40,918 nucleotides of DNA. Source: Clostridiales bacterium. GTDB taxonomy: Bacteria; Bacillota; Clostridia; Lachnospirales; JAQSXR01. The translations under genes and the position numbers were made by a program. Each line of letters opens with the position of its first letter. Positions within the stretch are counted from its first letter, which is position 1. Of the stretch, positions 1-9,402 are shown in pieces. Where the stretch lies: contig JAQSXR010000026.1 of the NCBI GenBank assembly GCA_029256575.1, positions 1 through 40,918 on the forward strand, read 5' to 3'. The notes under the pieces are model-generated. The model saw only the letters and a program-made list of their open reading frames with translations, did no database searches and was not told the origin of the DNA.

Positions 1-189
1 AAAGTTATTTATCCCATGTTTGAACAGAGTATAGATCATTTAAATGAGGGTGGACAATTATATATTGTAATTCAAAAAAAACAAGGCGCAGACTCTGCAA
101 TAAAGAAGCTCACAGAAGTATACGGGAATTGCGTGGTTATAGCAAAGGATTCTGGTTATTGCATTTTACTTAGTTGTAAAATTGGTTAA
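1..189 (+). CDS. Class I SAM-dependent methyltransferase, RsmC-like, C-terminal fragment
   Basis: The reading frame is open from the first base and ends with TAA at 187-189, so only the last 62 residues are in the window. The segment reads like the end of a small-domain (MTS) methyltransferase. It has a predicted helix, the turn LNEGGQLYIVIQKKQGA, and a final strand GYCILLSCK, which is how RsmC-type 16S rRNA guanine-N2 methyltransferases finish. The catalytic NPPF-type motif would lie upstream and cannot be checked. Its position directly before the S10 operon is not universal; in Bacillus the comparable gene lies near rpoB. Assignment to the family is fairly safe, but the exact substrate is not. 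Confidence 0.7.
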   Translation, partial: KVIYPMFEQSIDHLNEGGQLYIVIQKKQGADSAIKKLTEVYGNCVVIAKDSGYCILLSCKIG

Positions 190-351
190 AAATCTTTTCT
201 GCTTTGAAGTATAAACTTGCGTATTTAAGTTAAGATTTAATATTGGTCAATTATAAAAATAAGTAGAGACATAGTAAATATGCACAAAAAATATAGTAAG
301 AAAGCATTAAAAGTTTATCTAATATATTTTTGAGAATAGCAAAAAAATAAC
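190..351. other. Gap before the S10-operon promoter
   Basis: This AT-rich stretch lies between the methyltransferase stop and the S10 promoter. I see no gene, no clear U-tract terminator and no strong palindrome in it. An 88-residue minus-strand reading frame that runs across 251-517 is antisense to the ribosomal leader, lacks family resemblance and is not called. Confidence 0.5.
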
Positions 352-380
352 TTGCAAACGTATAAATTATAGTGTATACT
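352..380 (+). promoter_or_regulatory. Sigma-A promoter of the S10 operon
   Basis: TTGCAA at 352-357 and TATACT at 375-380 are separated by 17 bases. Each hexamer is close to the vegetative consensus. Transcription would start near 387, giving an untranslated leader of about 175 bases before rpsJ. Confidence 0.75.
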
Positions 381-386
381 AGCCTA

Positions 387-556
387 TGTTGTGACATTGA
401 TAGCGTTGAAGTGTGAGGTTGCTGTATTGAGCTTATTTCGAGATACAGGTATTCCACGGAGTGCTGTGTAGGTATGTTGAAAAACATGACACGCACGGAG
501 CAGTGTACAGTCACCACTACGTCGTACTGAAAATCAAAGTGCGAAAAGGAGGCGAC
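387..556 (+). promoter_or_regulatory. Structured 5' leader of rpsJ (candidate ribosomal-protein leader)
   Basis: The leader contains a long hairpin at 461-496. GTGC (461-464) pairs with GCAC (493-496), GTGT (466-469) with ACAC (489-492), and ATGTT (474-478) with AACAT (483-487), closed by a GAAA tetraloop (479-482). An asymmetric internal loop, AGGT against G, interrupts the stem. S10 leaders in other bacteria are bound by L4 as feedback control. That role here is inference; only the fold is visible. Confidence 0.5.
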
Positions 557-563
557 TTTTTTT

Positions 564-875
564 ATGGCAAGTCAAGTAATGAGAATCACATTAAAGGCGT
601 ATGATCATCAATTAATCGATCAATCTGCAATGAAGATCATCGAAACTGTTAAGAAGAATGGCTCAAAGGTAAGCGGACCAGTTCCACTTCCAACTAAGAA
701 AGAGATAATAACAATTCTTAGAGCTGTACACAAGTACAAAGATTCTAGAGAACAATTCGAACAAAGAACTCATAAGAGATTAATCGACATCATTACACCA
801 ACACAAAAAACAGTAGACGCATTATCTAGATTAGAAATGCCAGCTGGTGTGTACATCGATATTAAAATGAAATAA
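564..875 (+). CDS. rpsJ: 30S ribosomal protein S10 (NusE)
   Basis: The 103-residue product has the normal S10 length and sequence: the start [30 protein letters not shown], the loop region [42 protein letters not shown] split across the fold, and the end [12 protein letters not shown]10 sits in the 30S head and, with NusB, also acts in transcription antitermination. The ATG follows an AAAGGAGGCGA site at 545-554. It is the first gene of the S10-spc-alpha superoperon and has its own promoter and leader upstream. Nothing is unusual in the protein. Confidence 0.97.
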   Translation: MASQVMRITLKAYDHQLIDQSAMKIIETVKKNGSKVSGPVPLPTKKEIITILRAVHKYKDSREQFEQRTHKRLIDIITPTQKTVDALSRLEMPAGVYIDIKMK

Positions 876-900
876 TCCTTGCGGTTTAAATATTTAAGCC

Positions 901-938
901 ATCTAGGATGATTACAAGAATTGTAATCCGCTGTAGAT
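901..938 (+). promoter_or_regulatory. Hairpin between rpsJ and rplC
   Basis: GATTACAA (910-917) and TTGTAATC (921-928) form a perfect 8-bp stem with a 3-base loop, enclosed by ATCTA (901-905) and TAGAT (934-938). No U-tract follows, so it is not an intrinsic terminator. It could be an RNA-stability or protein-binding element before the rplC ribosome-binding site; its function is unknown. Confidence 0.5.
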
Positions 939-957
939 TAATTAGGAGGTAATAAGA

Positions 958-1587
958 ATGAAAAAAGCAATTTTAGCAACAAAAGTCGGAATGACTCAAA
1001 TATTCAATGCTACTGGCGAACTTACTCCAGTAACTGTATTGCAGGCTGGCCCAATGTTTGTTTCTCAAGTTAAAACAATTGAAAACGACGGTTATGAAGC
1101 AATTCAAATAGCTTTTGGAGAAAAAAGAGCAGCATTAGTAACAAAACCTATGAAAGGTCACTTTGCAAAAGCCGGTATTGCCGACAAAAGATTCGTTAGA
1201 GAGTTCAGATTTGATAACACTAGTGAATACACTGTAGGACAAGAAATTAAAGCGGACATTTTTGCTGAAGGCGATAAAATTGACGTTACAGGCATTTCAA
1301 AAGGTAAAGGTTACCAAGGCGCTATTAAAAGACACGGATTCCGTACTGGTCCAGTAACACACGGTTCAAAACATCACCGTCATATTGGTTCTGCCGGTGC
1401 AGCAACATCTCCAGGTAGAGTATTCAAAGGTAAGAAAATGGCTGGACATATGGGCGCTGAAAGAGTAACAATTCAAAACTTAGAAATAGTAAGAATTGAT
1501 GCAGAAAAGAACTTAATTTTAGTAAAAGGTGCCGTACCAGGCCCAAGAAAATCTTTGATTACTGTAAAGCAGACAGTAAAAGCGTAA
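958..1587 (+). CDS. rplC: 50S ribosomal protein L3
   Basis: The 209-residue protein begins [16 protein letters not shown], the classic L3 opening. It carries the extended central loop with [19 protein letters not shown] and the glycine-rich [14 protein letters not shown] near the peptidyl transferase centre. L3 is one of the first proteins to bind 23S rRNA and nucleates 50S assembly. The ATG at 958 follows AGGAGGTAATAAG with ideal spacing. The length matches the family and no changes are evident. Confidence 0.97.
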   Translation: MKKAILATKVGMTQIFNATGELTPVTVLQAGPMFVSQVKTIENDGYEAIQIAFGEKRAALVTKPMKGHFAKAGIADKRFVREFRFDNTSEYTVGQEIKADIFAEGDKIDVTGISKGKGYQGAIKRHGFRTGPVTHGSKHHRHIGSAGAATSPGRVFKGKKMAGHMGAERVTIQNLEIVRIDAEKNLILVKGAVPGPRKSLITVKQTVKA

Positions 1588-1615
1588 TTGATGCTTGAAG
1601 GAAGGAGGAATACAG

Positions 1616-2236
1616 ATGGCAACAGTTTCTGTTTATAATATGGAAGGTAAAGTAGTTGGCGAGATAAACTTAAGCGATGCAGTATTTGGTGTAGAAGTTA
1701 GTAACCATTTACTTCATACAGCAGTAGTTAGCCAATTAGCTAATAAGAGACAAGGGACACAAAGCGCACTTACTCGTGCAGAAGTACGTGGAGGTGGAAG
1801 AAAACCTTGGAGACAAAAAGGAACAGGTCATGCAAGACAAGGTTCAACTCGTTCACCACAATGGAAGGGCGGCGGCGTTATTTTCGCTCCAAAGCCAAGA
1901 GATTATTCATTTAAGATGAACAAGAAAGAAAAGAGAATTGCATTACTTTCAGCACTTACTTCAAAAGTACTTGATAATAAAATTATTGTACTTGATGAAT
2001 TAAGATTTGATGAAGTAAAGACAAAGAAAATGGTAGCATTTTTAGAAAACTTTAAATTAAACAAAGCTTTAGTTGTTTTAAATGAGCAAGATAATAATGT
2101 ATTCTTATCAGCAAGAAATATCCAAGGGGTAAGAACAGCTCTAACAAACACTATTAATGTATATGATTTATTAAAATACAATACATTAGTGGTAACAAAA
2201 GCAGCGATAGCAACTATCGAGGAGGTGTATGCATAA
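1616..2236 (+). CDS. rplD: 50S ribosomal protein L4
   Basis: L4 lines the peptide exit tunnel through an extended loop, seen here as [20 protein letters not shown] followed by RSPQWKGGG. The start is set at ATG 1616 (MATVSVYN) because GGAAGGAGG ends about 7 bases before it. An upstream in-frame TTG/ATG would place the Shine-Dalgarno inside the gene. The product is 206 residues, normal for the family. In enterobacteria L4 represses the S10 operon by binding the leader, and the structured rpsJ leader here leaves that possible. Its TAA overlaps the rplW ATG by one base. Confidence 0.96.
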   Translation: MATVSVYNMEGKVVGEINLSDAVFGVEVSNHLLHTAVVSQLANKRQGTQSALTRAEVRGGGRKPWRQKGTGHARQGSTRSPQWKGGGVIFAPKPRDYSFKMNKKEKRIALLSALTSKVLDNKIIVLDELRFDEVKTKKMVAFLENFKLNKALVVLNEQDNNVFLSARNIQGVRTALTNTINVYDLLKYNTLVVTKAAIATIEEVYA

Positions 2237-2535
2237 TGGCAGACTTGAAATATTATGATATTATCCTTAGACCAGTAGTTACTGAAAAGAGTATGAATGC
2301 TATGGCTGAAAAGAAGTACACATTCTTAGTAAGACCAGAAGCAAATAAAATACAAATTAAAGAAGCAGTAGAAAAAATGTTCGAAGGAACTAAAGTTAAA
2401 CAAGTAAATACAAGCAACAAAGATGGCAAGACAAGAAGAAGAGGAATGACTCTTGGCAAAACTGCTAAAACAAAAAAAGCAATCGTTCAATTAACAGCTG
2501 AAAGCAAAGAAATCGAATTCTTTGAAGGAATGTAA
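2236..2535 (+). CDS. rplW: 50S ribosomal protein L23
   Basis: The 99-residue protein contains the L23 signatures [15 protein letters not shown] near the N-terminus and [24 protein letters not shown] in the loop. L23 sits at the tunnel exit, where trigger factor and SRP dock. The ATG shares its A with the rplD stop codon, so translation is probably coupled. The site GAGGAGGTG lies 5' within rplD. Confidence 0.96.
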   Translation: MADLKYYDIILRPVVTEKSMNAMAEKKYTFLVRPEANKIQIKEAVEKMFEGTKVKQVNTSNKDGKTRRRGMTLGKTAKTKKAIVQLTAESKEIEFFEGM

Positions 2536-2551
2536 TTAAACGAATTATAGA

Positions 2552-2567
2552 AACGCTAGGCAGCGTT
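2552..2567 (+). other. Small hairpin between rplW and rplB
   Basis: AACGCT (2552-2557) and AGCGTT (2562-2567) form a 6-bp stem with loop AGGC in the 73-base gap before rplB. There is no U-tract. It may be a processing site or may have no function. Confidence 0.35.
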
Positions 2568-2608
2568 GTTAACATTAAGAGAAGAATTGCTTGAAAGGAG
2601 TGAACACA

Positions 2609-3442
2609 TTGGGAATAAAAACTTATAACCCATATACATCTTCCAGAAGAAATATGACCGGTTCAACATTCGAAGAAATTACTAAGACTTCACCAGAAAG
2701 ATCTCTTGTTGAATCTTTAAAAAAGAATGCTGGTCGTAACAGTCAAGGAAAGATAACAGTAAGACATCGTGGTGGCGGTGAAAGAAGAAAATATAGAATA
2801 ATCGATTTTAAGAGAAGAAAAGATGGAATACCTGCAGTTGTTGTTAGTATCGAATACGATCCAAACAGAACAGCAAATATCGCTCTTCTTCATTATGCAG
2901 ATGGTGAAAAAACTTATATTTTAGCTCCTAACGGATTAGTTGTAGGACAAAAATTAATGAGTGGACCAAGTGCAGAAATTAAAGTAGGTAACTGTTTAGC
3001 ACTTGAAAACATGCCAGTTGGTACAACAGTTCACAACATTGAACTTTATCCAGGTAAAGGCGGACAAATGGTTCGTACTGCTGGAGGAGTAGCTCAATTA
3101 ATGGCTAAAGAAGGTAAATTTGCAACATTAAGATTACCATCAGGCGAAATGAGACTAGTTCCAAGTCAATGTAGAGCAACAATTGGTCAAGTTGGAAATG
3201 CTGATCATGAATTAATTAAAATAGGTAAAGCAGGTCGTACACGTCATAAAGGCTTCCGCCCAACTGTTCGTGGTTCTGCGATGAATCCTAATGACCATCC
3301 ACATGGTGGTGGTGAAGGTAGAACAGGTATCGGTCGTCCTGCTCCAGTTACTCCTTGGGGTAAACCAGCACTTGGCTACAAGACAAGAAAGAACAATAAG
3401 AAATCTAATAAATTAATTATCAGAAGAAGAAACGGAAAGTAA
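2609..3442 (+). CDS. rplB: 50S ribosomal protein L2
   Basis: L2 helps form the peptidyl transferase centre and joins the subunits. The conserved C-terminal stretch [19 protein letters not shown], holding the invariant histidine, is present, as is [16 protein letters not shown] near residue 50. The start is a TTG at 2609 giving [21 protein letters not shown] ends about 8 bases before it, whereas an earlier in-frame TTG (2591) would overlap that ribosome-binding site. The resulting 277 residues match the usual 275-277. Confidence 0.96.
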   Translation: MGIKTYNPYTSSRRNMTGSTFEEITKTSPERSLVESLKKNAGRNSQGKITVRHRGGGERRKYRIIDFKRRKDGIPAVVVSIEYDPNRTANIALLHYADGEKTYILAPNGLVVGQKLMSGPSAEIKVGNCLALENMPVGTTVHNIELYPGKGGQMVRTAGGVAQLMAKEGKFATLRLPSGEMRLVPSQCRATIGQVGNADHELIKIGKAGRTRHKGFRPTVRGSAMNPNDHPHGGGEGRTGIGRPAPVTPWGKPALGYKTRKNNKKSNKLIIRRRNGK

Positions 3443-3481
3443 TCGTTTCTGTAAAGATAATAACTTAAGGAGGTTAGATCA

Positions 3482-3763
3482 ATGGCTCGTTCATTAAAAA
3501 AAGGACCATTTGCTGATGATCATTTGTTGAAAAAAGTGGCTGCTCAAAACGCTGCTGGGACAAAACAAGTTATTAAAACTTGGTCACGTCGTTCAACAAT
3601 ATTCCCAGAAATGGTTGGACATACAATAGCAGTTCATGACGGAAGAAAACACGTTCCTGTGTATATTACTGAAGATATGGTTGGACACAAGCTCGGAGAG
3701 TTTGTAGCAACTAGAACGTACAGAGGACACGGAAAAGATGAAAAGAAATCAAGAATCCGTTAA
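3482..3763 (+). CDS. rpsS: 30S ribosomal protein S19
   Basis: The 93-residue product opens [19 protein letters not shown], has the core [28 protein letters not shown], and ends KKSRIR, all standard for S19. S19 lies in the 30S head, pairs with S13 and touches the A-site. The ATG follows AAGGAGGTTAGATCA. It lies 39 bases after rplB, the second largest gap in the S10 section. Confidence 0.97.
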   Translation: MARSLKKGPFADDHLLKKVAAQNAAGTKQVIKTWSRRSTIFPEMVGHTIAVHDGRKHVPVYITEDMVGHKLGEFVATRTYRGHGKDEKKSRIR

Positions 3764-3793
3764 TTTTAGAAAAGTTCGAAAGGAGGTTTTATA

Positions 3794-4183
3794 ATGGCAA
3801 AGGTACAACATAGATCCCAAGTTAAAAGAGAGAGAAATGCTGTTAAAGACACTAGACCGAAAGCGACAGTTTCTTACACAAGAGTTTCTACAACTAAAGC
3901 AGCATTTGTTTTAGATGCCATTAGAGGAAAAAGTGCTACAGAAGCAATTGCAATATTAATGTACTCACCAAGATATGCTTCTAGAGTTATAGAGAAATTA
4001 TTAAAATCAGCTGTTGCTAATGCTGAGAATAACAATAATATGAGTGCTGATACTCTTTATGTTCAAGAATGTTTCGCTAATCAAGGTCCTATTATGAAAA
4101 GAGTAAGACCAAGAGCACAAGGTAGAGCATACAGAATTCAAAAGAAATCAAGCCACATCACAGTAATTCTTAATGAAAGATAA
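3794..4183 (+). CDS. rplV: 50S ribosomal protein L22
   Basis: L22 contributes a beta-hairpin to the exit tunnel; macrolide-resistance changes map to that hairpin. In this 129-residue protein the hairpin region reads [28 protein letters not shown]. The N-terminal half has the helix [33 protein letters not shown]. The N-terminus is about 15 residues longer than in E. coli, as is usual in clostridia. A strong AAGGAGG precedes the ATG. Confidence 0.96.
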   Translation: MAKVQHRSQVKRERNAVKDTRPKATVSYTRVSTTKAAFVLDAIRGKSATEAIAILMYSPRYASRVIEKLLKSAVANAENNNNMSADTLYVQECFANQGPIMKRVRPRAQGRAYRIQKKSSHITVILNER

Positions 4184-4194
4184 GGAGGGTCAGA

Positions 4195-4851
4195 ATGGGA
4201 CAAAAAGTTAATCCTCACGGCTTAAGAGTCGGAGTTATTAAAGATTGGGACTCAAAATGGTATGCTGAAGCTGATTTTTCTAGCTATTTAGTAGAAGATT
4301 ACAACATCAGAAAATATCTAAAGAAAAAACTATACGCTTCTGGTATTTCTAAAATAGAAATCGAAAGAGCATCAAATAGAATTAAAGTTACAATTCATAC
4401 AGCTAAACCAGGTGTTGTAATTGGTAAAGGCGGAGAAGCTATTGAAACTTTAAAAGCTGACTTAGCTAAATTAACTGAAATGAAAATACTAGTAGACATC
4501 AAAGAAGTAAAAAGACCAGATAAAGATGCTCAATTAGTTGCGGAAAACATTGCACTTCAATTAGAAAATCGTATATCTTTCCGTAGAGCAATGAAATCAT
4601 CAATGGCAAGAACTATGAAATCCGGAGCAAAAGGTATTAAAACAGCAGTTGCTGGCCGTCTTGGTGGTGCTGATATGGCTCGTACAGAGTTCTATAGTGA
4701 AGGTACTATTCCACTACAAACTTTACGTGCGGACATAGATTATGGATTTGCTGAAGCAGATACTGCATTTGGTAAATTAGGTATCAAAGTTTGGATATAT
4801 CATGGCGAAATACTTCCAGTTAAAGCGAAAAAGGAAGGGAGCGATAAATAA
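4195..4851 (+). CDS. rpsC: 30S ribosomal protein S3
   Basis: S3 guards the mRNA entry tunnel and has helicase-like function with S4 and S5. The 218-residue product starts [22 protein letters not shown]. It carries the KH-type GXXG motif in [15 protein letters not shown] (near residue 75) and the C-terminal domain [23 protein letters not shown], all standard. The stop TAA at 4849-4851 overlaps the rplP ATG by one base. The SD AAGGAGGGT overlaps the end of rplV. Confidence 0.97.
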   Translation: MGQKVNPHGLRVGVIKDWDSKWYAEADFSSYLVEDYNIRKYLKKKLYASGISKIEIERASNRIKVTIHTAKPGVVIGKGGEAIETLKADLAKLTEMKILVDIKEVKRPDKDAQLVAENIALQLENRISFRRAMKSSMARTMKSGAKGIKTAVAGRLGGADMARTEFYSEGTIPLQTLRADIDYGFAEADTAFGKLGIKVWIYHGEILPVKAKKEGSDK

Positions 4852-5291
4852 TGTTAATGCCTAAAAGAGTTAAGCGTCGTAAGCAATTTAGAGGTTCTAT
4901 GGCAGGTAAAGCATTAAGAGGTAACGTAATTACTAACGGTGAATACGGTATCGTTGCAGCAGAACCATGTTGGATTAAATCTAACCAAATAGAAGCAGCT
5001 CGTATTGCAATGACTCGTTATATTAAACGTGGTGGTCAAGTTTGGATTAAAATATTCCCAGATAAGCCAGTAACAACGAAACCAGCTGAAACACGTATGG
5101 GTTCTGGTAAAGGATCATTAGAATACTGGGTAGCAGTAGTTAAACCAGGTAGAGTAATGTTCGAAATATCAGGAGTTCCAGAAGAAACAGCAAGAGAAGC
5201 TTTACGATTAGCAATGCATAAGTTACCATTAAAATGCAAAATCGTTTCTCGCGCAGATTTAGAAGGCGGTGATAACAGTGAAAAAAACTAA
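4851..5291 (+). CDS. rplP: 50S ribosomal protein L16
   Basis: The protein starts [15 protein letters not shown], the usual Firmicute L16 opening, so the ATG at 4851 is preferred over the second Met at 4857. L16 organises the A-site of the 50S subunit and is added late in assembly. Central sequences [20 protein letters not shown]-like (here [13 protein letters not shown]) and [19 protein letters not shown] are conserved. It is 146 residues, close to the usual 137-145. The C-terminal codons overlap the rpmC start region. Confidence 0.96.
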   Translation: MLMPKRVKRRKQFRGSMAGKALRGNVITNGEYGIVAAEPCWIKSNQIEAARIAMTRYIKRGGQVWIKIFPDKPVTTKPAETRMGSGKGSLEYWVAVVKPGRVMFEISGVPEETAREALRLAMHKLPLKCKIVSRADLEGGDNSEKN

Positions 5292-5487
5292 TCTTGTAAA
5301 GGATTTAAAAACAAAATCAATTGCAGAGTTAAATCAGGATTTAGTAGCTGCTAAAAAAGAATTATTTAATTTAAGATTTCAAAACGCTACTAACCAATTA
5401 GATAATACTAGCAGAATTACAGAAGTAAGAAAAAACATTGCAAGAATTCAAACGATCATCACTGAGAATGCAAGGGCTGCTGAGTAA
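5278..5487 (+). CDS. rpmC: 50S ribosomal protein L29
   Basis: This is a short two-helix protein at the tunnel exit beside L23. The conserved pieces are [22 protein letters not shown] and the run [19 protein letters not shown]. The GTG at 5278 is chosen because GAAGGCGGTGA ends about 7 bases before it, giving 69 residues. A GTG three codons earlier is too close to that site. It overlaps the end of rplP by 14 bases in another frame, suggesting coupled translation. Confidence 0.93.
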   Translation: MKKTNLVKDLKTKSIAELNQDLVAAKKELFNLRFQNATNQLDNTSRITEVRKNIARIQTIITENARAAE

Positions 5488-5509
5488 AATACGGAGAGGA
5501 GGAATTATT

Positions 5510-5764
5510 TTGGAAAGAAACCTTAGAAAGACACGTGTAGGAAAAGTAGTAAGTGATAAGATGGATAAAACTGTTGTTGTCGAAATAGAAAGCAACGTAA
5601 AACATCCTAAATATAACAAGGTTATTAAAAGAACTTATAAATTAAAAGCACACGATGAAAACAATGATTGTAACATTGGCGACCGTGTTAGAGTTATGGA
5701 AACAAGACCATTATCTAAAGATAAAAGATGGAGACTTGTAGAAATTATGGAAAGAGCAAAATAA
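5510..5764 (+). CDS. rpsQ: 30S ribosomal protein S17
   Basis: S17 is a small OB-fold protein needed early in 30S assembly. The start TTG at 5510 ([20 protein letters not shown]) follows GGAGAGGAGG, and gives 84 residues, the family norm. Longer upstream extension would run into rpm[31 protein letters not shown] is split over the beta-barrel, and the conserved [20 protein letters not shown] follows near the end. Confidence 0.95.
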   Translation: MERNLRKTRVGKVVSDKMDKTVVVEIESNVKHPKYNKVIKRTYKLKAHDENNDCNIGDRVRVMETRPLSKDKRWRLVEIMERAK

Positions 5765-5792
5765 TCTTTTTTGCTGAAAGGAGGTTAGTTTC

Positions 5793-6161
5793 ATGTTACA
5801 ACAAGAATCGAGAATGAGAGTTGCCGACAATACAGGTGCTAAAGAATTACTTTGCATTAGAGTATTAGGCGGTTCAACTAGAAGATACGCAAACATTGGT
5901 GACATTATTGTAGCTACGGTTAAAGATGCAACACCAGGTGGCGTTGTTAAAAAAGGTGATGTTGTTAAAGCAGTTATAGTTCGTACAGTAAAAGGAGCTC
6001 GTCGTAAAGATGGTTCATATATCAGGTTCGATGAAAACGCTGCAGTAATAATCAAAGATGACAAGAACCCAAAAGGTACTCGTATATTTGGACCAGTAGC
6101 AAGAGAACTTAGAGAAAAACAGTTTATGAAAATAATTTCTTTAGCACCAGAAGTATTATAA
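5793..6161 (+). CDS. rplN: 50S ribosomal protein L14
   Basis: The 122-residue protein has all L14 hallmarks: [20 protein letters not shown] at the start, the loop [20 protein letters not shown], and the end [24 protein letters not shown]14 lies at the subunit interface and is the binding point of the silencing factor RsfS. The length is exactly standard and the SD is AAAGGAGGTTAG. Confidence 0.97.
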   Translation: MLQQESRMRVADNTGAKELLCIRVLGGSTRRYANIGDIIVATVKDATPGGVVKKGDVVKAVIVRTVKGARRKDGSYIRFDENAAVIIKDDKNPKGTRIFGPVARELREKQFMKIISLAPEVL

Positions 6162-6174
6162 GGAGGTGTAGGAC

Positions 6175-6498
6175 GTGTCAAAAATTAAACTAAAAGTAGG
6201 CGATTTGGTTAAAGTTATCGCTGGTAAAGATAATACAAAAACAGGTAAAATCATAAGAATTGACCATAAAAAAGAAAGTATTTTAGTTGAAGGCGTAAAC
6301 ATGATAACAAAACATGCGAAACCAAGTGCTAAAAACCAACAAGGTGGAATTATACACCAAGAAGGTCCTATCAACGTGTCAAATGCAATGTATTTACACA
6401 AAGGAAAACCAACAAGAATCGGATATAAGCTAGTTGATGGTAAGAACGGCACTGAAAAAGTACGTGTTGCTAAATCTACTGGAGAAGTAATCGACTAA
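6175..6498 (+). CDS. rplX: 50S ribosomal protein L24
   Basis: L24 begins 50S assembly and carries a KOW motif, visible here as VGDLVKVIAGKDNTKTGKIIRID near the N-terminus. The GTG at 6175 follows AAGGAGGTGTAGGAC. The 107-residue length is a few residues above the typical 101-105. The middle stretch EGVNMITKHAKPSAKNQQGGI is conserved, and so is EGPINVSNAMY. Confidence 0.95.
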   Translation: MSKIKLKVGDLVKVIAGKDNTKTGKIIRIDHKKESILVEGVNMITKHAKPSAKNQQGGIIHQEGPINVSNAMYLHKGKPTRIGYKLVDGKNGTEKVRVAKSTGEVID

Positions 6499-6520
6499 TA
6501 CAGGAGAGGAGGACAATTAA

Positions 6521-7060
6521 TTGAACAGAATTAAAGAGATTTATCTTAATGAAATCGTACCAGCAATGGTTAAGAAATTTGGATATACAAATGTTATGCA
6601 AGTTCCTAAGATTAGTAAGATCATTATTAATATGGGTGTTGGCGAAGCAAAAGACAACGCTAAGTTATTAGATTCAGCTGTTAAAGACATGGAAATTATT
6701 TCAGGTCAAAAACCAGTTGTAACAAAAGCTAAAAAATCAATCGCCAACTTTAAATTAAGAGAAGGTATGGCTATTGGATGCAAAGTAACACTAAGAGGAG
6801 ATAGGATGTATGAATTTTCAGATCGTCTTATAAACTTAGCACTACCACGTGTACGTGACTTTAGAGGAGTTAGTGCAAATTCATTTGATGGTAGAGGAAA
6901 CTATGCATTAGGCATTAAAGAACAATTAATATTCCCTGAAATCGAGTATGATAAAATCGATAAAGTAAGAGGTATGGATGTTATATTCGTAACTACTGCT
7001 AATACTGATGAAGAAGCTCGTGAATTATTAACATTGTTCGGTATGCCTTTCAAGAAATAA
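6521..7060 (+). CDS. rplE: 50S ribosomal protein L5
   Basis: L5 binds 5S rRNA with L18 and contacts the P-site tRNA. This 179-residue protein has the family length. It carries [19 protein letters not shown], then [20 protein letters not shown] and the P-site loop [19 protein letters not shown]. The start is a TTG at 6521 with the strong site GGAGAGGAGG. In enterobacteria S8 represses the spc operon by binding near this start. No obvious S8-like stem is visible here. Confidence 0.96.
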   Translation: MNRIKEIYLNEIVPAMVKKFGYTNVMQVPKISKIIINMGVGEAKDNAKLLDSAVKDMEIISGQKPVVTKAKKSIANFKLREGMAIGCKVTLRGDRMYEFSDRLINLALPRVRDFRGVSANSFDGRGNYALGIKEQLIFPEIEYDKIDKVRGMDVIFVTTANTDEEARELLTLFGMPFKK

Positions 7061-7075
7061 TAAGGAGGAGATATC

Positions 7076-7261
7076 ATGGCAAAGAAATCTATGATTATTA
7101 AGCAACAACGTCCACAAAAATTCTCAACTAGAGAATATACACGTTGTACTATCTGTGGACGTCCACATGCTGTTTTAAGAAAATACGGAATTTGCAGAAT
7201 CTGCTTCCGTGAATTAGCATACAAAGGACAAATACCAGGCGTTAGAAAAGCAAGTTGGTAA
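7076..7261 (+). CDS. rpsZ: 30S ribosomal protein S14, zinc-binding type
   Basis: This is the short (61-residue) S14 of the zinc type. Two CXXC pairs, C24-C27 (RCTICG) and C40-C43 (ICRICF), can hold one zinc ion. It ends [10 protein letters not shown], the family signature. S14 completes the 30S head near S3 and S10. Many Firmicutes also keep a longer zinc-free S14 elsewhere for zinc starvation; that cannot be judged from this window. Confidence 0.97.
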   Translation: MAKKSMIIKQQRPQKFSTREYTRCTICGRPHAVLRKYGICRICFRELAYKGQIPGVRKASW

Positions 7262-7292
7262 GACTAGTTAAACTAGGAAGGAGGCAAATATA

Positions 7293-7694
7293 ATGTCAAT
7301 GAGCGATCCAGTTGCAGATATGCTTACAAGAATACGTAATGCAAATACTGCGAAACACGATAAAGTAGATATACCTGCTTCAAAAATGAAGGTGGCTATA
7401 GCAAACATTCTATTAAACGAAGGTTACATTAAAGGCTACGAAACAATTGAAGAGGGAATTTTTAAAACAATTCGTATAACATTAAAATACGGAAAAGATA
7501 AAAACGAAAAAATAATATCAGGTATTAAAAGAATTTCAAAACCTGGTTTAAGAGTATACGCTAGCACACTTGAATTACCTAGAGTTCTAGGCGGTTTAGG
7601 AATAGCTATAGTATCAACAAACAAGGGCGTTATCACTGATAAAGAAGCTAGAAAGCTTAAAGTTGGTGGAGAAGTTTTAGCATTTGTTTGGTAA
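7293..7694 (+). CDS. rpsH: 30S ribosomal protein S8
   Basis: S8 binds helix 21 of 16S rRNA and directs platform assembly. The 133-residue product shows [20 protein letters not shown] at the start and the C-terminal signature [21 protein letters not shown] followed by GGEVLAFVW. The ATG at 7293 follows GAAGGAGGCAAAT. A second Met two codons on (MSDP) is the more common N-terminus, but the first has the better spacing. Confidence 0.96.
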   Translation: MSMSDPVADMLTRIRNANTAKHDKVDIPASKMKVAIANILLNEGYIKGYETIEEGIFKTIRITLKYGKDKNEKIISGIKRISKPGLRVYASTLELPRVLGGLGIAIVSTNKGVITDKEARKLKVGGEVLAFVW

Positions 7695-7723
7695 TTTAAT
7701 TACGAATTTAAGGAGGTGCAAGA

Positions 7724-8266
7724 ATGTCACGTATCGGAAGATTACCAGTAGCAATTCCTACTGGTGTAGACGTTAAAATTGCTGAAGGCAATAAAATAAC
7801 AGTAACAGGTCCTAAAGGTACACTTGAAAGAGTAGTTCCAGTTGAAATGGACGTAAAAATAGAAGCTGATCAAATACTTGTTACAAGACCAAATGATTTA
7901 AAGAAAATGAAATCATTACACGGCCTTACAAGAACACTTGTATTCAATATGGTTGAAGGTGTTACTAACGGATACCAAAAAACTCTTGAAATAAACGGTG
8001 TTGGTTACAAAGCATCAAAACAAGGAAACAAATTAGTTCTTAACTTAGGATATTCTCATCCAGTTGAAATGCAAGACCCTGAAGGTATTGAAGCAGTTTG
8101 TGAATCACAAACTAAAATTACTGTAAAAGGTATAGACAAAGAAAAAGTTGGACAATTTGCCGCTGAAATTAGAAGTAAAAGAGAACCTGAACCATACAAG
8201 GGTAAAGGAATCAAGTATTCTAATGAAACTATCAGACGTAAAGTTGGTAAGACAGGTAAGAAATAG
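7724..8266 (+). CDS. rplF: 50S ribosomal protein L6
   Basis: L6 has two duplicated domains and sits near the sarcin-ricin loop where the translational GTPases act. In this 180-residue protein the first domain opens [17 protein letters not shown]. The second carries [20 protein letters not shown] and the conserved end [20 protein letters not shown]. Length and motifs are normal; the SD is AAGGAGGTGC. Confidence 0.97.
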   Translation: MSRIGRLPVAIPTGVDVKIAEGNKITVTGPKGTLERVVPVEMDVKIEADQILVTRPNDLKKMKSLHGLTRTLVFNMVEGVTNGYQKTLEINGVGYKASKQGNKLVLNLGYSHPVEMQDPEGIEAVCESQTKITVKGIDKEKVGQFAAEIRSKREPEPYKGKGIKYSNETIRRKVGKTGKK

Positions 8267-8283
8267 TAAAGGAGTGAAAGACC

Positions 8284-8652
8284 ATGATAAAAAGTGTATC
8301 AAGAACAAAGGTTCGTGTGAAAAAACACTTAAAATTGCGTAATCGTTTTAGCGGAACAAGTGCTAGACCACGTTTAGCGGTTTTCAGAAGTAATAACCAT
8401 ATTTACGCTCAAATTATCGATGATACTATAGGTAACACACTTTGCTCAGCATCAACTTTAGATAAAACAGTGAAAGCTGAATTAACAAAGACAAACAATG
8501 TTGAAGCAGCAGCTTATCTAGGAAAAGTAATTGCTGAAAAAGCACTAGAAAAAGGCATTACTACAGTAGTATTTGATAGAGGCGGATTTATATATCACGG
8601 AAAAATTAAGGCAGTAGCAGATGCAGCAAGAGAAGCTGGTCTAGAATTCTAG
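8284..8652 (+). CDS. rplR: 50S ribosomal protein L18
   Basis: The 122-residue protein carries [18 protein letters not shown] and the C-terminal [19 protein letters not shown] motif with REAGLEF, which define L18. It binds 5S rRNA together with L5 and forms the central protuberance. The basic N-terminal tail ([22 protein letters not shown]) contacts rRNA. The SD is AAAGGAGTGA, somewhat weaker than that of its neighbours. Confidence 0.96.
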   Translation: MIKSVSRTKVRVKKHLKLRNRFSGTSARPRLAVFRSNNHIYAQIIDDTIGNTLCSASTLDKTVKAELTKTNNVEAAAYLGKVIAEKALEKGITTVVFDRGGFIYHGKIKAVADAAREAGLEF

Positions 8653-8668
8653 ATAAGGAGGTAATTTT

Positions 8669-9178
8669 ATGAAGCATGAGATTATTGATGCTAGTCAAAT
8701 AGAATTAAAAGATAAAGTAGTATCAATCAAACGTGTTACTAAGGTAGTAAAGGGTGGTCGTAACTTTAGATTCGCAGCTTTAGTAGTAGTTGGAGATAAC
8801 AACGGACACGTTGGTGCAGGCTTAGGAAAAGCAACTGAAATTCCAGATGCAATTCGTAAAGGTAAAGATGATGCAGCGAAGAAGTTAATCGTAGTTCCTA
8901 TAGATGAAAACGGAAGTATTACACATGACTACCTAGGAAAATTTGGTAGTGCAGTAGTATTACTAAAGAAAGCTCCTGAAGGTACTGGTATTATCGCAGG
9001 AGGACCTGTTCGTGCAGTACTTGAATTAGCAGGTATCAGAAACATTCGTACTAAGTCTTTAGGCTCAAATAACAAACAAAATGTAGTGCTAGCTACAATC
9101 ACTGGTTTAAGTGAATTAAAGACTCCAGAAGGAGTTGCAAAACTTCGTGGCAAATCGGTAGAAGAGATATTAAGCTAA
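8669..9178 (+). CDS. rpsE: 30S ribosomal protein S5
   Basis: S5 acts in decoding accuracy and mRNA unwinding; spectinomycin-resistance mutations map to its loop near [13 protein letters not shown] (residues 23-35). The double-stranded-RNA-binding fold is followed by [18 protein letters not shown]. The C-terminal domain carries [19 protein letters not shown]. The 169-residue length is usual. The SD AAGGAGG overlaps the rplR stop region. Confidence 0.97.
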   Translation: MKHEIIDASQIELKDKVVSIKRVTKVVKGGRNFRFAALVVVGDNNGHVGAGLGKATEIPDAIRKGKDDAAKKLIVVPIDENGSITHDYLGKFGSAVVLLKKAPEGTGIIAGGPVRAVLELAGIRNIRTKSLGSNNKQNVVLATITGLSELKTPEGVAKLRGKSVEEILS

Positions 9179-9192
9179 GGAGGTAATTAGTA

Positions 9193-9375
9193 ATGGCTGG
9201 AAAATTAAAAATAACTTTAGTAAAATCAACTATAGGTTCTTTACCTAAACATAGAGCAACTATTGAAGCACTAGGTTTGAAGAAAATTCGCCAAACAACT
9301 GAACAACAAGATAATGCTGCAATCAGAGGTATGGTATTTCAAGTAAAACATTTAGTTCAGGTAGAGGAAATCTAA
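9193..9375 (+). CDS. rpmD: 50S ribosomal protein L30
   Basis: A 60-residue protein with the short L30 pattern [29 protein letters not shown] in the first half (here split) and the end [14 protein letters not shown]30 lies on the back of the 50S subunit and is absent in some bacteria. The ATG follows AAGGAGGTAATTAGTA. Gene order rpsE-rpmD-rplO is that of the spc operon. Confidence 0.95.
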   Translation: MAGKLKITLVKSTIGSLPKHRATIEALGLKKIRQTTEQQDNAAIRGMVFQVKHLVQVEEI

Positions 9376-9402
9376 TACACTAAAAAGTAAGGAGGTGTAG
9401 GC

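Noticed and set aside
251-517. An 88-residue minus-strand reading frame across the S10 promoter and leader.
   Set aside because: It is antisense to a clear promoter and leader, has no ribosome-binding site and no family resemblance.
8148-8342. A 64-residue plus-strand frame overlapping the ends of rplF and rplR.
   Set aside because: It lies in a different frame across two certain ribosomal genes and has no matching family.
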